Assembly: GCF_002196855.1 (NCBI RefSeq)
Contig: NZ_NIPW01000007.1
Location: 62,001 to 126,000 of the forward strand
Length of the DNA stretch: 64,000 nucleotides
Direction: 5' to 3'
Source: Haematobacter genomosp. 1
Lineage (GTDB): Bacteria; Pseudomonadota; Alphaproteobacteria; Rhodobacterales; Rhodobacteraceae
Shown: in pieces, positions 9,188 through 18,693 of the stretch
Layout: each line of letters begins with the position of its first letter
Position numbering within the stretch: position 1 is the first letter of the stretch
Program-made: the position numbers and the translations under genes
Notes under the pieces: model-generated
Databases searched by the model: none
The model's input: only the letters and a program-made list of their open reading frames with translations
What the model was told of the DNA's origin: nothing

Positions 9188-9642
9188 AGCTGCTGGGCCA
9201 AGGTTTCCACTGGGACGAACTTCAGGTGGGCGATCAGTTCCGCACCTTCGGGCGAACGATCACCGAGACGGACATCGTGACCTTCGTGACCGCCGTTGGA
9301 ATGCTGGAGTCTCTGTTTCTGGATGCAGAATACCGTGCTGCTCACGCCGCCATAGACGGGCGCCCTGCCCCGGCTGCGCTGGTCTATTCCATCGCCGAGG
9401 GGCTGACCCTGAATGCGACGGGTCAGGGCACAGGACTGGCCTTCCTCCACATGGAACTCAACGTCGAAGGGCCGGTGCTGGAGGGCGACACGATCCATGT
9501 GGAGATCGAGGTGACCGAGGTGCGGCCCACGCGCAAGGCGGGCCGCGGCCTCGTCCGCACGCGGAACCGTATCGTAAACCAACGAGGAGAGACGGTCATC
9601 ACCTACACCCCCCTCCGCCTCATGGCGGGAAGCGCGGGCTGA
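9184..9642 (+). CDS. MaoC-like dehydratase, second copy
   Basis: This 152-residue hotdog protein is related to the MaoC protein at 3300 but clearly diverged. The N-terminus WDELQVGDQFRTFGRTITET is typical of MaoC family starts, and MELNVEGPVLEGDTIHVEIE matches the second half of the fold. In place of the hydratase NPLHxD region it has GMLESLFLDAEY, so the canonical His is not evident; it may be a binding or thioester-handling relative rather than an active hydratase. AAAGGAG at 9171-9177 sets the ATG at 9184, which overlaps the MFS stop. It closes this operon. Confidence 0.8.
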   Translation: MKLLGQGFHWDELQVGDQFRTFGRTITETDIVTFVTAVGMLESLFLDAEYRAAHAAIDGRPAPAALVYSIAEGLTLNATGQGTGLAFLHMELNVEGPVLEGDTIHVEIEVTEVRPTRKAGRGLVRTRNRIVNQRGETVITYTPLRLMAGSAG

Positions 9643-9651
9643 CCATTAGCA

Positions 9652-9802
9652 GGCTGTTGAAAAAGCTCTGAAGTGTCGTGCCCATGCTCTGGAAAGCAGG
9701 AAATCAGCCCGAAATCACCAGTAATGCATGGATTTCGGGCTGGATCTTCCAGATTTAGGACGATTTCCACGTGGGTGCAGACCCAGAGGTCTTTTCAGCA
9801 CC
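9652..9802. mobile_element. MITE-like or IS-remnant palindromic element (about 150 bp)
   Basis: The ends form an imperfect inverted repeat of about 19 bases: 9652-9670 begins GGCTGTTGAAAAAG and 9784-9802 ends CTTTTCAGCACC, close to the TTTTTCAACAGCC ends of several IS families. Inside is a perfect 12-base inverted repeat, CAGCCCGAAATC at 9705-9716 against its complement at 9731-9742, flanked by a second short stem (9689-9694 with 9747-9752). No transposase fits inside. I see no clear target duplication. It sits between the MaoC gene and the GntR stop, so on RNA it would also fold into a strong hairpin and could act as a terminator for the convergent genes. Confidence 0.6.
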
Positions 9803-9805
9803 CGG

Positions 9806-10480
9806 TTACAGCCGGGCAAAGGCTTCGAGCAGAGTGCGCTCCGATTTCAGCAGATAGGCATCCAGAGCCTCCGCCGCACGCTGGGCCTCCCCGGCCTCTA
9901 CCAGCCTCACGATCTCCCGATTCATCGTGATGTAGGGCGCATGGAGCATTTCGGGGCTGTCCAGAACGCCGAAAGCCAGCCGTAGTTCCGTCGCCACCTG
10001 CGCATAAAAGGCCATGAGCCTCGGACTGTCGGTCAGCGCGACGATGGCGGCGTGAAACTCCATATTGGCGCTGCCCACGGCACGCCAGTCAGGGCGGAGC
10101 GCCATGTCCTCCGCTGTCTCCACCGCAAGGCGCATCCGCTCCACCGCCCGGTGGCGGGGCCAGCTGTGGGCTATGGCAGGAACTTCGATTGCGCGCCGCA
10201 CCCTGTATATGTCGAGAATCGTCGCCATGGTCGGTGTTTCGACAAAGACACCCCGGTTCGGCTCATGGCGGAGCAACCCCTCCCGTGTGAGCAGCCGGAA
10301 CCCTTCGCGGAGCGTGTTGCGCGAGACGTCGAATTCCGTCGTGAGCCGCGCCTCGGACAGACGGCTGCCGGGCCCGATCTCGCCGCTGGTGATCATCGCA
10401 CGAAGACGCCCCGCCGTCTGTTCGACAAGGCTCTGCGAGGGGGAGGGCAGCCGCTCTGCGGCCGGGTAGGTCGATTGCAT
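9806..10480 (-). CDS. GntR-family transcriptional regulator, FCD subfamily
   Basis: This 224-residue protein has an N-terminal winged helix (SRLSEARLTTEFDVSRNTLR, about residues 40-60) and a C-terminal all-helical FCD effector domain with the metal/ligand histidines expected in ANMEFHAAIVALTDS and the final helix. The ORF can start at 10507, but the ATG at 10480 has GAGGGG upstream and matches family length. It is divergent from the ycsG-pxp operon, so it most likely senses a substrate or intermediate of that pathway. A site matching the FCD-type TNGTNNNACNA consensus lies in the shared intergenic region. Confidence 0.9.
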   Translation of the reverse strand: MQSTYPAAERLPSPSQSLVEQTAGRLRAMITSGEIGPGSRLSEARLTTEFDVSRNTLREGFRLLTREGLLRHEPNRGVFVETPTMATILDIYRVRRAIEVPAIAHSWPRHRAVERMRLAVETAEDMALRPDWRAVGSANMEFHAAIVALTDSPRLMAFYAQVATELRLAFGVLDSPEMLHAPYITMNREIVRLVEAGEAQRAAEALDAYLLKSERTLLEAFARL

Positions 10481-10641
10481 GATTGTATCCCCTCGTGCGG
10501 CGATCATGTCGAAAGCGGCGCGTCAGCGCAACACCGCACCGCACCCAACACTCCTGCCACAATCCCAGCCTGCTTGTTCATTCAGCAATAATTTGGATTC
10601 CGCATAAATTATGATCATTAACGTAGGTAAAATTGTGGTAG

Positions 10642-10654
10642 ATCGTTCAACGAT
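10642..10654. promoter_or_regulatory. Candidate GntR (FCD) operator
   Basis: The sequence ATCGTTCAACGAT is a perfect 13-base palindrome, and its core TCGTTCAACGA matches TNGTNNNACNA, the consensus of FadR/FCD-type GntR sites. It lies about 105 bases before the ycsG start and about 160 bases before the GntR start, in an unusually AT-rich stretch (10580-10690). Binding by the adjacent regulator is an inference. Confidence 0.55.
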
Positions 10655-10747
10655 TCATTCAATATGATAATACAAACTTGACCATCAAGTCCGACAAAAG
10701 CAGGAACAGCCAAAGGCGCTATGCGCGCAGCAGCAGGAGCATTTCCG

Positions 10748-11977
10748 ATGGCAGACCCCCTCCCCTCCGCCGCCAAAGCGACCGCCCGCGGCGGTTTCAT
10801 GGCCGCGATCTTCCTGATGGCCACCTCTGCCATCGGGCCGGGCTTCATCACGCAGACGGCAACCTTCACGGCAAAGCTGGGGGCCGCCTTCGCCTTTGCC
10901 ATCCTCGCCTCGATCGTGATCGACTTCGTGGTGCAGCTGAATATCTGGCGGATCACCGCACTCACCCGCAAGAACGCTTCCGACACAGCGAATGCGGCCA
11001 TTCCGGGCGCGGGCTATCTGCTGGCCATTCTGGTCATCATCGGCGGTCTTGCCTTCAACATCGGCAATATCGCCGGGGCCGGGCTGGGGATGAACGCGAT
11101 GTTCGGGCTGGACCCGAAGATCGGTGGCGCGATCTCGGCGGCTCTGGCCATCGGCATCTTTCTGTCGAGACGCGCGGGATCGCTGCTGGACAGGGCGCTG
11201 ATCGGCCTTGGTCTGCTGATGATCGCGATGACGCTGGCCGTGGCTTTCGCATCCTCCCCCCCGGTAGGTGAGGCAGTGCGCCAGATGGTCCTGCCGAGCG
11301 TCATCGACTTTCCGACCATCACCACCATCGTTGGCGGCACAGTCGGCGGCTACATCACCTATTCGGGCGCGCACCGCCTGCTCGACAAGGGCCTTGTGGG
11401 AGAGGAAAACCTTGCCGCAGTGACCCGCGCATCGCTCACGGGCATTGCGGTGACGGGGGTCATGCGTTTCGTGCTGTTCCTGGCCATTCTGGGTGTCGTC
11501 GCTTCCGGCGTTACGCTGGACCTGTCGAGCATGGCTGCGAACCCTGCCGCACAGGCATTCGCCGCCGTGCTGGGAGACTGGGGGATGCGCATTTTCGGCA
11601 TGATCTTCTGGGCGGCGGCCATTACCTCCATCATCGGGGCGGCCTATACCTCGGTCAGCTTTCTCGTGGTCTTCCGGCATATGGATGAACGTGCGCGCAA
11701 CATCGCCACAGTGATCTTCATCGCGGTTTCGCTGGCGGTCTATCTTTCGCTGGGCGCGGCACCCGCGGCCATCCTGATCTTCGTGGGCGGCTTCAACGGT
11801 CTGATCCTGCCGATCGGCCTGACGATCTTCACCTATGTGGGCTTTGCGCGGGCCGACCTGATGGGGGGGCATGTCTATAACCGCGTGCTTCTGACCCTGA
11901 GCGCGGTGGTCTGTGCGCTGACCTGGTACATGGGCTTCATGTCCATCGGCACCATCTTTTCCTTCCTGGGAATGTAA
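10748..11977 (+). CDS. NRAMP-fold transporter, YcsG-like
   Basis: This 409-residue protein has about 11 membrane segments and NRAMP-family similarity (SAIGPGFITQTATF in segment 1, FNIGNIAGAGLGMNAMFG in segment 3). It lacks the metal-coordinating DPGN of segment 1 and the MPH of segment 6, where it has GGYITYSGAHRLLD. Metal transport is therefore doubtful. In Bacillus subtilis ycsG sits in the ycsFGI-kip cluster with the pxpA, ycsI and kipI/kipA genes, and the same set follows here, so carriage of 5-oxoproline or a related amide is a plausible alternative. The start at 10748 has AGGAG nine bases upstream; an in-frame ATG at 10721 is also possible. Confidence 0.8.
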   Translation: MADPLPSAAKATARGGFMAAIFLMATSAIGPGFITQTATFTAKLGAAFAFAILASIVIDFVVQLNIWRITALTRKNASDTANAAIPGAGYLLAILVIIGGLAFNIGNIAGAGLGMNAMFGLDPKIGGAISAALAIGIFLSRRAGSLLDRALIGLGLLMIAMTLAVAFASSPPVGEAVRQMVLPSVIDFPTITTIVGGTVGGYITYSGAHRLLDKGLVGEENLAAVTRASLTGIAVTGVMRFVLFLAILGVVASGVTLDLSSMAANPAAQAFAAVLGDWGMRIFGMIFWAAAITSIIGAAYTSVSFLVVFRHMDERARNIATVIFIAVSLAVYLSLGAAPAAILIFVGGFNGLILPIGLTIFTYVGFARADLMGGHVYNRVLLTLSAVVCALTWYMGFMSIGTIFSFLGM

Positions 11978-11983
11978 CCATAG

Positions 11984-12004
11984 GGGGCGCCTTAAAGGCG
12001 CCCC
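11984..12004 (+). promoter_or_regulatory. Intercistronic stem-loop between ycsG and pxpA
   Basis: GGGGCGCC (11984-11991) pairs perfectly with GGCGCCCC (11997-12004) around a TTAAA loop. There is no T-tract, so it is more likely an mRNA stability or processing element, or a partial attenuator, than a full terminator. It sits 7 bases after the ycsG stop and 24 before pxpA. Confidence 0.5.
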
Positions 12005-12027
12005 AGGACTGAGAACGGAGGACCGAG

Positions 12028-12795
12028 ATGCGGAGCATCGACCTGAACAGCGATCTGGGCGAGGGCTATGGCGCCTGGACCATGGGGGATGACGCGGCGA
12101 TGCTGGACATCGTCAGTTCCGCCAACGTCGCCTGCGGCTTTCACGCGGGCGATCCGGCGACGATCCTTGCGACCGTGCGCCGCGCGGCGGAGCGGGGCGT
12201 GGCGGTGGGCGCGCATGTCTCCTACCCGGACCGGGTGGGCTTCGGCCGCCGCAACATGGACGTGACATCGGAGGAACTGACAGCCGATGTAATCTATCAG
12301 ATCGGTGCGCTTCAGGGCCTATGCGCCGCGGCAGGCACGCGGGTCAGCTATGTCAAACCCCATGGCGCCCTCTACAACACCATCGCGTCGGACAGCCGGC
12401 AGGCCGCGGCCGTGATCGCCGGGATACAGGCGGTGGACCCATCGCTCGTGCTGATGGGCCTCGCCGGGGCGCCGATCCTCGCGCAAGCCGGAGAGGCGGG
12501 GCTGGCCACTGTCGCCGAGGCCTTTGCCGACCGCGCCTATACGCCGGAGGGGACACTGGTCTCGCGGCGGCAGTCAGGCGCAGTGCTCCATGATGCGGAA
12601 GCCATCGCCCGGCGGATGCTGCGGCTGGCGACGGAGGGGGTGATCGAAGCGGTGGACGGCTCACCCCTGACCCTGCAGGCGGAGAGCATATGTGTCCACG
12701 GCGACAGTCCCGGCGCCGTCGCCATGGCCGCCCGCATCCGCGAGGTTCTGCTCGCGCACGGGGTCAAGGTGGCAGCCTTCGGAGGCGAAGCATGA
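12028..12795 (+). CDS. pxpA: 5-oxoprolinase subunit A (LamB/YcsF family)
   Basis: This 255-residue protein is a full-length LamB/YcsF-family member. In Escherichia coli and Bacillus subtilis PxpA with PxpB and PxpC forms an ATP-dependent enzyme that opens 5-oxoproline to glutamate. Family motifs are intact: [11 protein letters not shown] at residues 5-15, [27 protein letters not shown] and [14 protein letters not shown] precedes the ATG by seven bases. It overlaps the next gene by four bases (ATGA), and the PxpB-PxpC fusion follows one gene later, so the three-part enzyme is complete. Confidence 0.92.
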   Translation: MRSIDLNSDLGEGYGAWTMGDDAAMLDIVSSANVACGFHAGDPATILATVRRAAERGVAVGAHVSYPDRVGFGRRNMDVTSEELTADVIYQIGALQGLCAAAGTRVSYVKPHGALYNTIASDSRQAAAVIAGIQAVDPSLVLMGLAGAPILAQAGEAGLATVAEAFADRAYTPEGTLVSRRQSGAVLHDAEAIARRMLRLATEGVIEAVDGSPLTLQAESICVHGDSPGAVAMAARIREVLLAHGVKVAAFGGEA

Positions 12796-13577
12796 TCCCC
12801 GATATCACCATCGCCCGTGCCGCGCGGCTTGCCTGCCGGAGCAACGCGCCGCTCCCCACCGCAGGGATGGCGCCGGGGTTCACCCAGTGCAACATGATCT
12901 CCCTGCCGAAGGACTGGGCGTGGGATTTCCTGCTTTACGCGCAACGGAACCCGAAGCCCTGCCCCGTGCTCGACGTGACCGATCCGGGCAGCCACCGGAC
13001 GGCGCTCGCGCCGGATGCCGACCTGCGAACAGATATTCCGCTCTACCGTATCTGGCGGGATGGTGAGCTTGTCGAGGAGGTCGCCGATGCCACCCCGGCC
13101 TGGGCGGAACACCCCGATCTGGTCACCTTCCTCATCGGCTGTTCGTTCACCTTCGAAACACCCCTGCAGCAGGCCGGGATCGAGGTTCGCCATATCGCGC
13201 AGGGGCGCAACGTGCCGATGTTCCTGACCGACCGGGACTGCCGCCCGGCGGGCAGGCTGCATGGAAAGATGGTCGTCTCCATGCGTCCGATTCCCGCCGG
13301 CCGCGTGGCGGAAGCAGCGATGATCTCCGGGCGGACACCCGCTGTTCACGGGGCCCCCGTCCATATCGGAGCCCCGGAGGCCATCGGCATCCCGGATCTC
13401 TCCCGCCCCGATTTCGGCGATGCTGTGGATATCCGCGAAGGTGAGATCCCGGTGTTCTGGGCCTGCGGCGTGACGCCACAGGCGGCGCTCATGGCCTCTC
13501 GCCCCCCGTTCGCCATCACCCACGCGCCGGGGCACATGTTCATCACCGACATTCCCGACACGCATTGGCAGGCCTGA
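12792..13577 (+). CDS. Putative hydro-lyase, YcsI/DUF1445 family
   Basis: This 261-residue protein matches the DUF1445 (YcsI-like 'putative hydro-lyase') family: [20 protein letters not shown] near residues 26-45, [16 protein letters not shown] in the middle, and [20 protein letters not shown] followed by [11 protein letters not shown] at the end. Its activity has not been established as far as I know. It overlaps pxpA by ATGA and ends one base before the pxpBC start, so it is locked into the operon. The recurrence of this family beside pxpA, as in ycsFGI, argues for a role in preparing or processing the substrate. Confidence 0.85.
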   Translation: MIPDITIARAARLACRSNAPLPTAGMAPGFTQCNMISLPKDWAWDFLLYAQRNPKPCPVLDVTDPGSHRTALAPDADLRTDIPLYRIWRDGELVEEVADATPAWAEHPDLVTFLIGCSFTFETPLQQAGIEVRHIAQGRNVPMFLTDRDCRPAGRLHGKMVVSMRPIPAGRVAEAAMISGRTPAVHGAPVHIGAPEAIGIPDLSRPDFGDAVDIREGEIPVFWACGVTPQAALMASRPPFAITHAPGHMFITDIPDTHWQA

Positions 13578-13578
13578 G

Positions 13579-15147
13579 ATGCAGGATGACATCCGCTTCC
13601 TTCCCGTAGGGCCGCAGAGCCTGCTGGTGGAACTCGCCGATCTGGGCGAGGCGCTGGCGCTCTTTGACGCGTTGAGGGAGCGGCCGCTTCCCGGCGTGGT
13701 CGAGATCATTCCGGCCGCGCGGACGCTGATGGTCCGCACCGCGCCGGGCGTGATGGCGGACAGGAGCGTTGCACGAGAGATTCTCGCCCGCAGGCCCGCT
13801 CCCGGCACGCCGCCCGCGCTACCCACCGCCGACATGGTGGAACTTCCGGTGATCTATGACGGCGAGGATCTGGCCGATGTCGCCACGTTCATGGGCCTGT
13901 CCACCTCCGAGGTGATAGCCGCCCATCAGGAGACCCTCTGGCAGGTCGCCTTCTGCGGTTTCGCGCCGGGCTTTGCCTATATGACATGCGAGGATCCGCG
14001 CTTCGACCTGCCGCGGCGAAAATCGCCCCGGACGCGCATTCCGGGCGGCTCCGTGGCACTCGCCGGCCGGTTCTGCGGCATCTATCCCAAGGAAACGCCG
14101 GGGGGCTGGCAGCTCATCGGGCGGACCGAGGTGCCGATGTGGGATCTCACGCGGGAGCCGCCTGCGCTGCTGCAACCGGGAGTGCGCTGCCGCTTCGTCC
14201 CACAAGGGGGCAAGGTCTATCCCGCCGCAACACTGTCGGCGAAAGCGTCTGAGGCGGAGGGGCTGCGCATCCTTTCGACCGCCTTTCCCATCCTGTTTCA
14301 GGATGAGGGCCGCGCGGGGCAGGCCGGTCAGGGGGTGTCAGCCTCCGGTGCGCTGGATCGGGCTGCGTTTCGGCGGGCGAACAGGGCGGTGGGCAATCCC
14401 TCCACCGCAGCTGCGCTGGAGATCACGCTCGGCCCCGTTCGTCTTCGGGCTGAGAAGGCGATGGTGCTGGCGCTGACCGGTGCCGGCGAGGCGCGCCTCG
14501 CCGGTCGCGCCATCCCGCATGGGGCGGCCTTCGCCGTCGATGCGGGAGATGAGGTGGAGATCGCTCCCCCCAAGGCCGGTATGCGCAGCTATCTCGCGCT
14601 GAGGGGCGGCTATGACGTCGCCCCGGTTCTCGGCTCCGCCGCGACCGACACCCTTGCGCATGTGGGGCCGGAGGCGCTCCTTGCCGGCAGCGTCGTCGCC
14701 CCCGCCGGTCGCCCCGCAACCGCTGCCACCGGGCCGGAAGTGGAACCCGCGCTCCCCAAGGCAGGGGATATCGTCGAACTGCCGGTCACCCTCGGCCCCC
14801 GGACGGACTGGTTCACGCCCGAGGTGGTGGAGCGGTTTCTGGCAACCGAATGGCTGGTCACCCCACAAAGTTCCCGCGTCGGCATTCGGCTGGAGGGAGA
14901 AACGGTAACACGGGCGGATGCCGATGAGCTGCCCTCCGAAGGCACGGAGACCGGGGCCATACAGATCCCCCATTCCGGCCAGCCAGTGCTTTTCCTGGCC
15001 GACCATCCGTTGACCGGCGGCTACCCCGTCATCGCCACCGTGCTGCCGGAAGCGCTGGATCGCGCCGGTCAGATCCCGCCCGGCGCGCGCATCCGCTTTA
15101 CCGCCGCGGCACCTTTCGATCCCATCACCCTCGGGAGCCTTGCATGA
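13579..15147 (+). CDS. pxpBC: Fused 5-oxoprolinase subunits B and C (KipI-KipA; urea-carboxylase CT-like)
   Basis: This 522-residue protein joins a KipI/PxpB domain (about residues 1-215) to a KipA/PxpC domain (about 225-522). The first part has [16 protein letters not shown] and [16 protein letters not shown]; the second has [22 protein letters not shown] and ends [11 protein letters not shown]..., all typical. The same two folds together form the carboxyltransferase module of urea carboxylase. The start is one base after the ycsI stop, and the stop overlaps the biotin carboxylase ATG (ATGA). The fused form, followed directly by a biotin carboxylase and BCCP, suggests a two-polypeptide biotin-dependent amide carboxylase rather than a plain PxpBC. 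Confidence 0.88.
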   Translation: MQDDIRFLPVGPQSLLVELADLGEALALFDALRERPLPGVVEIIPAARTLMVRTAPGVMADRSVAREILARRPAPGTPPALPTADMVELPVIYDGEDLADVATFMGLSTSEVIAAHQETLWQVAFCGFAPGFAYMTCEDPRFDLPRRKSPRTRIPGGSVALAGRFCGIYPKETPGGWQLIGRTEVPMWDLTREPPALLQPGVRCRFVPQGGKVYPAATLSAKASEAEGLRILSTAFPILFQDEGRAGQAGQGVSASGALDRAAFRRANRAVGNPSTAAALEITLGPVRLRAEKAMVLALTGAGEARLAGRAIPHGAAFAVDAGDEVEIAPPKAGMRSYLALRGGYDVAPVLGSAATDTLAHVGPEALLAGSVVAPAGRPATAATGPEVEPALPKAGDIVELPVTLGPRTDWFTPEVVERFLATEWLVTPQSSRVGIRLEGETVTRADADELPSEGTETGAIQIPHSGQPVLFLADHPLTGGYPVIATVLPEALDRAGQIPPGARIRFTAAAPFDPITLGSLA

Positions 15148-16916
15148 CCCTGTTCCTCGATTCACCTTCCCCGCGCCCGATCCGGCGTCTGCTTATCGCC
15201 AATCGCGGCGAGATCGCCGTGCGCATCATCCGTGCCTGCCGGGACGAGGGTATCGCCGCCATCGCCATCTATGCCGACAGCGACCGCGACGCGCTCTTCG
15301 TGCGTATGGCGGACGAGGCCTATCCGCTGGAGGGCGAAACTCCGGGGGAGACCTACCTCGACATCCCCAAGATCATCGCGATCGCCGGAAGGGCGCGGGC
15401 GGATGCCGTGCATCCCGGCTATGGCTTTCTTTCCGAGAGGGCGGATTTCGCCGAAGCGGTGGAGCGGGCCGGCCTCATCTGGATCGGGCCGGAGCCGCGG
15501 GTGATCGAGGCGCTCGGCGACAAGATTGAAGCCCGTCGCATCGCGGAGGCCGTGGGCGCCCCGCTCGTCGCCGGCACGCCGGGGCCGGTCGGCAGCGGGT
15601 CAGAGGCCCTTGCCTTCGCCCGTGAAAATGGTCTCCCCATCGCCATCAAGGCAGCTTTCGGCGGCGGCGGCCGGGGCATGAAAGTGGCATGGCGGCTGGA
15701 GGAGGTGCAGGAGCTTTATGACAGCGCCGTGCGGGAGGCGGAGACCGCCTTCGGTCGCGGGGAGTGTTTTATAGAGCAGTTCCTTGACCGCCCCCGCCAC
15801 GTGGAAGCACAGGTACTCGCCGACCGGCACGGCACGGTGAAGGTGCTGGGCACACGGGACTGCTCGTTGCAGCGTCGGAACCAGAAACTTGTGGAGGAGG
15901 CTCCCGCGCCCTTCCTGACCGATGAACAGCGTGACCGTATCCATGACTCCGCCCGCCGCATCTGTGCCCATGCCGGCTATTCCGGGGCGGGAACAGTGGA
16001 ATATCTGCTTTCCGCCAATGGGACGATCTCCTTTCTGGAGGTCAATACGCGGCTTCAGGTCGAACATCCCGTGACGGAAGAAACGACGGGTATCGACCTT
16101 GTCCGTGCGATGATCCGCGTGGCAGAAGGCGCGCGCCTTGCCGACGAGACGGTGCCCGCACCGCGGGGCCATGCCATCGAGTTCCGCATCAACGCGGAGG
16201 ATCCGGGACGCGGCTTCCTGCCCACTCCCGGCCCCGTGGAGGTCTGGGAGGCCCCTTCCGGCCCTGGTGTGCGGTTGGACAGCGGCGTTGCGGCGGGATC
16301 GGTGGTACCCGGCAGTTTCGACTCCCTCATGGCCAAGCTCATCGTCACGGGTGCGACACGGCAGGAGGCGCTGGCCCGCGCCGCCCGCGCTCTGGCCGAG
16401 TTCCGTATCGAAGGCGTCGCGAGCGTCCTGCCCTTCGATCGCGCCGTGGTGCAGGCCAAGGATTTCTGTGGTGAGGGTGCGGAGTTTCGCGTCCATACCC
16501 GCTGGATCGAAACCGACTTTGCCGAGACTCTGGCGAAAACCCTGACGCCCCACAAGCGCGTTACCGCTGAGGAAACAGGCGCGCTGCTGCGGTTCCCGGT
16601 GGAGATAGATGGCAAGCGGCACGAGATCGCCCTCCCCGCTGGCCTGCTCTCCACCCTCCCGCTGAACGGGGAGCAAGGCCTTTCACCGGGCGAAAACGGT
16701 GTTGACGAAAGCGCCCTGACCGCGCCGGTGGCCGGAACTCTGACGCTCTGGCTGATCGGGGATGGCGAGGAAGTGGCGGCTGGCGATGCCGTGGCTGTCA
16801 TCGAGGCGATGAAGATGGAAACTCGGGTCGAGGCGCCGCGCGCGGGCAGGCTCCATCATGTGACGGATGCAGGAACGACCGTCACTTATGACGAAACCAT
16901 AGGCCGGGTGGAATAG
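15144..16916 (+). CDS. Biotin carboxylase fused to biotin carboxyl carrier domain
   Basis: This 590-residue protein has a complete ATP-grasp biotin carboxylase (residues about 10-450): [15 protein letters not shown], the Gly-rich [15 protein letters not shown] loop, [16 protein letters not shown], and [18 protein letters not shown] with the catalytic Arg region. A linker leads to a C-terminal BCCP domain with VIEAMKMET, where Lys557 is the biotinylation site. The architecture matches acetyl/propionyl-CoA carboxylase alpha subunits, but no carboxyltransferase of that type is nearby. The upstream PxpB-PxpC fusion has the fold of the urea carboxylase CT module instead. It is coupled to that gene by ATGA and ends the operon. 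Confidence 0.92.
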   Translation: MTLFLDSPSPRPIRRLLIANRGEIAVRIIRACRDEGIAAIAIYADSDRDALFVRMADEAYPLEGETPGETYLDIPKIIAIAGRARADAVHPGYGFLSERADFAEAVERAGLIWIGPEPRVIEALGDKIEARRIAEAVGAPLVAGTPGPVGSGSEALAFARENGLPIAIKAAFGGGGRGMKVAWRLEEVQELYDSAVREAETAFGRGECFIEQFLDRPRHVEAQVLADRHGTVKVLGTRDCSLQRRNQKLVEEAPAPFLTDEQRDRIHDSARRICAHAGYSGAGTVEYLLSANGTISFLEVNTRLQVEHPVTEETTGIDLVRAMIRVAEGARLADETVPAPRGHAIEFRINAEDPGRGFLPTPGPVEVWEAPSGPGVRLDSGVAAGSVVPGSFDSLMAKLIVTGATRQEALARAARALAEFRIEGVASVLPFDRAVVQAKDFCGEGAEFRVHTRWIETDFAETLAKTLTPHKRVTAEETGALLRFPVEIDGKRHEIALPAGLLSTLPLNGEQGLSPGENGVDESALTAPVAGTLTLWLIGDGEEVAAGDAVAVIEAMKMETRVEAPRAGRLHHVTDAGTTVTYDETIGRVE

Positions 16917-17077
16917 CCGCATATAGGAAGCTCCGGGGCTTCCCTGCGCGCGGATACCGCCATGTCGCAGGAGAGCCCCGGCACCGTTCCTCCATGATCT
17001 CTCCAGAGGTCGTGGCCTCATAAAGAAGTCCCGCGGCGCATCCGATCCTCAGGCGCGAATGCACCCACAGGACGCGT

Positions 17078-18064
17078 TCATGGGGCGGCGCTCCCCTCCT
17101 TCCCGGTCTTGGTCTTCAGCAGTGAGACAATGACCCCCGCGCCCAGAATGGCGAAGGTAATGCCGAGCGACCATACTGGCGGGAACTTCTCCCACCCCAT
17201 AAGATCCGCGATGAAGATCTTCGACCCGATGAACACCAGCAGGAGCGAGAGCGCGTATTTCAGATAGGCGAAACGGTGCAGGATCGCGGCTAGTGCAAAG
17301 AACAATGCGCGCAGGCCAAGGATGGCGAAGATGTTCGAGGTATAGACGATGAACGGCTCCGTCGTGATCGTGAAGACAGCGGGGACAGAGTCCACCGCAA
17401 AGATCAGGTCTGCGAATTCGATCATCACCAGCGCGAGGAACAAGGGGGTGGCATAACGCACCATCCGCCCCGCACCATCCGGCAGTTTGACGAAGAACGC
17501 GTTGCCGTGCAGCTTATCCGTGACGCGCATGTGCTTGCGGGCGAAGCGCAGAAGGGGATTGCGGCTCAGGTCAGGCTCTTCATCATCTCCGGCGAAAAGC
17601 ATCTTGATGCCGGTGAAGATCAGGAACACAGCGAATACGTACAGCACCCAATGATAGTTTGATACGATCGTGGCACCCAGCCCGATCATGATCCCGCGCA
17701 GCACGATGACACCCAGAATGCCCCAGAACAGCACGCGGTGCTGATATTTCCTCGGGATGGCGAAGAAGCTGAAGATCAGCGCGATGACGAAGATGTTGTC
17801 GAGCGCGAGTGTCTTCTCCACCACGAACGCAGTGAGGTATTGCGCTGTGGCTTCGGGCGTCATCTGCCACCAGACGAAGCCGGCGAAGGAGAGGCCGAGC
17901 GTGATGTAGAAGAGCGACATCTTAAGGCTGGCCGCGATCTCGATCTCCTTGTCTTCCTTGTGGAAGACGCCGAGATCCAGCGCAAGAAGGGTCAGGACGA
18001 TGCCGATGAACACCAGCCACATCCAGACCGGTGTTCCCATGAAGAGTGAAGTGAGTATATCCAT
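17078..18064 (-). CDS. TerC/Alx family integral membrane protein
   Basis: This 328-residue protein has about nine membrane segments and the TerC signatures: ALDLGVFHKEDKEIE near residue 30, VEKTLALDNIFVIALIFSFF, and MIEFADLIFAVDSVPAVF with conserved acidic residues inside the membrane. Members such as Alx and MeeF are linked to manganese export or to metalation of exported proteins; the tellurite link is historic. The ORF can begin at 18136, but the ATG at 18064 (MDILTSLF) puts the first hydrophobic segment at the usual place. I looked upstream for a yybP-ykoY manganese riboswitch and could not recognise one. Confidence 0.88.
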   Translation of the reverse strand: MDILTSLFMGTPVWMWLVFIGIVLTLLALDLGVFHKEDKEIEIAASLKMSLFYITLGLSFAGFVWWQMTPEATAQYLTAFVVEKTLALDNIFVIALIFSFFAIPRKYQHRVLFWGILGVIVLRGIMIGLGATIVSNYHWVLYVFAVFLIFTGIKMLFAGDDEEPDLSRNPLLRFARKHMRVTDKLHGNAFFVKLPDGAGRMVRYATPLFLALVMIEFADLIFAVDSVPAVFTITTEPFIVYTSNIFAILGLRALFFALAAILHRFAYLKYALSLLLVFIGSKIFIADLMGWEKFPPVWSLGITFAILGAGVIVSLLKTKTGKEGSAAP

Positions 18065-18693
18065 ATCCGAATCCGACCTCTGTTCCGCATAAAACGCGCG
18101 AGATCGGCGGATCGTGCCAGGGCCAACCTCGAGCAAGCTCGAAGTGGTCCGACATCACGGCGCAACGCCGTCAGAGGGGCCCGGTCCACGCTGGTAAGAT
18201 AGCAAAGGCCGTGCCGCTTTCAACCGAGGCGGCTTAGGCGCGGCTGCGGCAAAATGCCCTTCATCACCTGCCTGCTCACGGCGCAACGGCTCGTCCGCCA
18301 CCAGCAGACGAGTGCGCCACCCGCCCCGGTCAGACCTGACCGAACCGGCCATGGAGGCTCCGGGACGGAAACGATACGCACAGGATCGCATGCACGGGAT
18401 GCGCGATCCACGCCGAACACGGCTCCGACCCAGATATCCGAGCCTGGCTGGAAGACGATGGATCCTGCGGTCATGTGGTGCCGTGAGCGATACCATCCTC
18501 TCAGGCAGTAATTTTCCGGCAGGACAGTCCGCGCAACTCTCCGATCAGGGGAAGGCGGCTTCCAGCAAACCGACGGCGCTGAGAACCTTCAGCTTTTCGC
18601 CGAAGCCGCGTGACATGAGAAGGCAGCTTCGCCATTCTGCCTCTGGCCGACCGTCGTCCTTCGACCGCGGCGGCATCGAAGGAGAGAGATCGA
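18065..18693. other. Divergent intergenic region without a supportable gene
   Basis: About 630 bases separate the divergent terC and DUF1330 genes. Overlapping open frames on both strands are Arg/Pro rich and match no family. It must hold the two promoters, but I see no convincing boxes. A short inverted repeat (CTCGAGCAAGCTCGA near 18128-18142) is the only local structure I noticed. Confidence 0.45.

Noticed and set aside
18065-18300. Possible yybP-ykoY manganese riboswitch before terC
   Set aside because: TerC/Alx genes often have one, but the conserved junction sequences could not be found in the leader.
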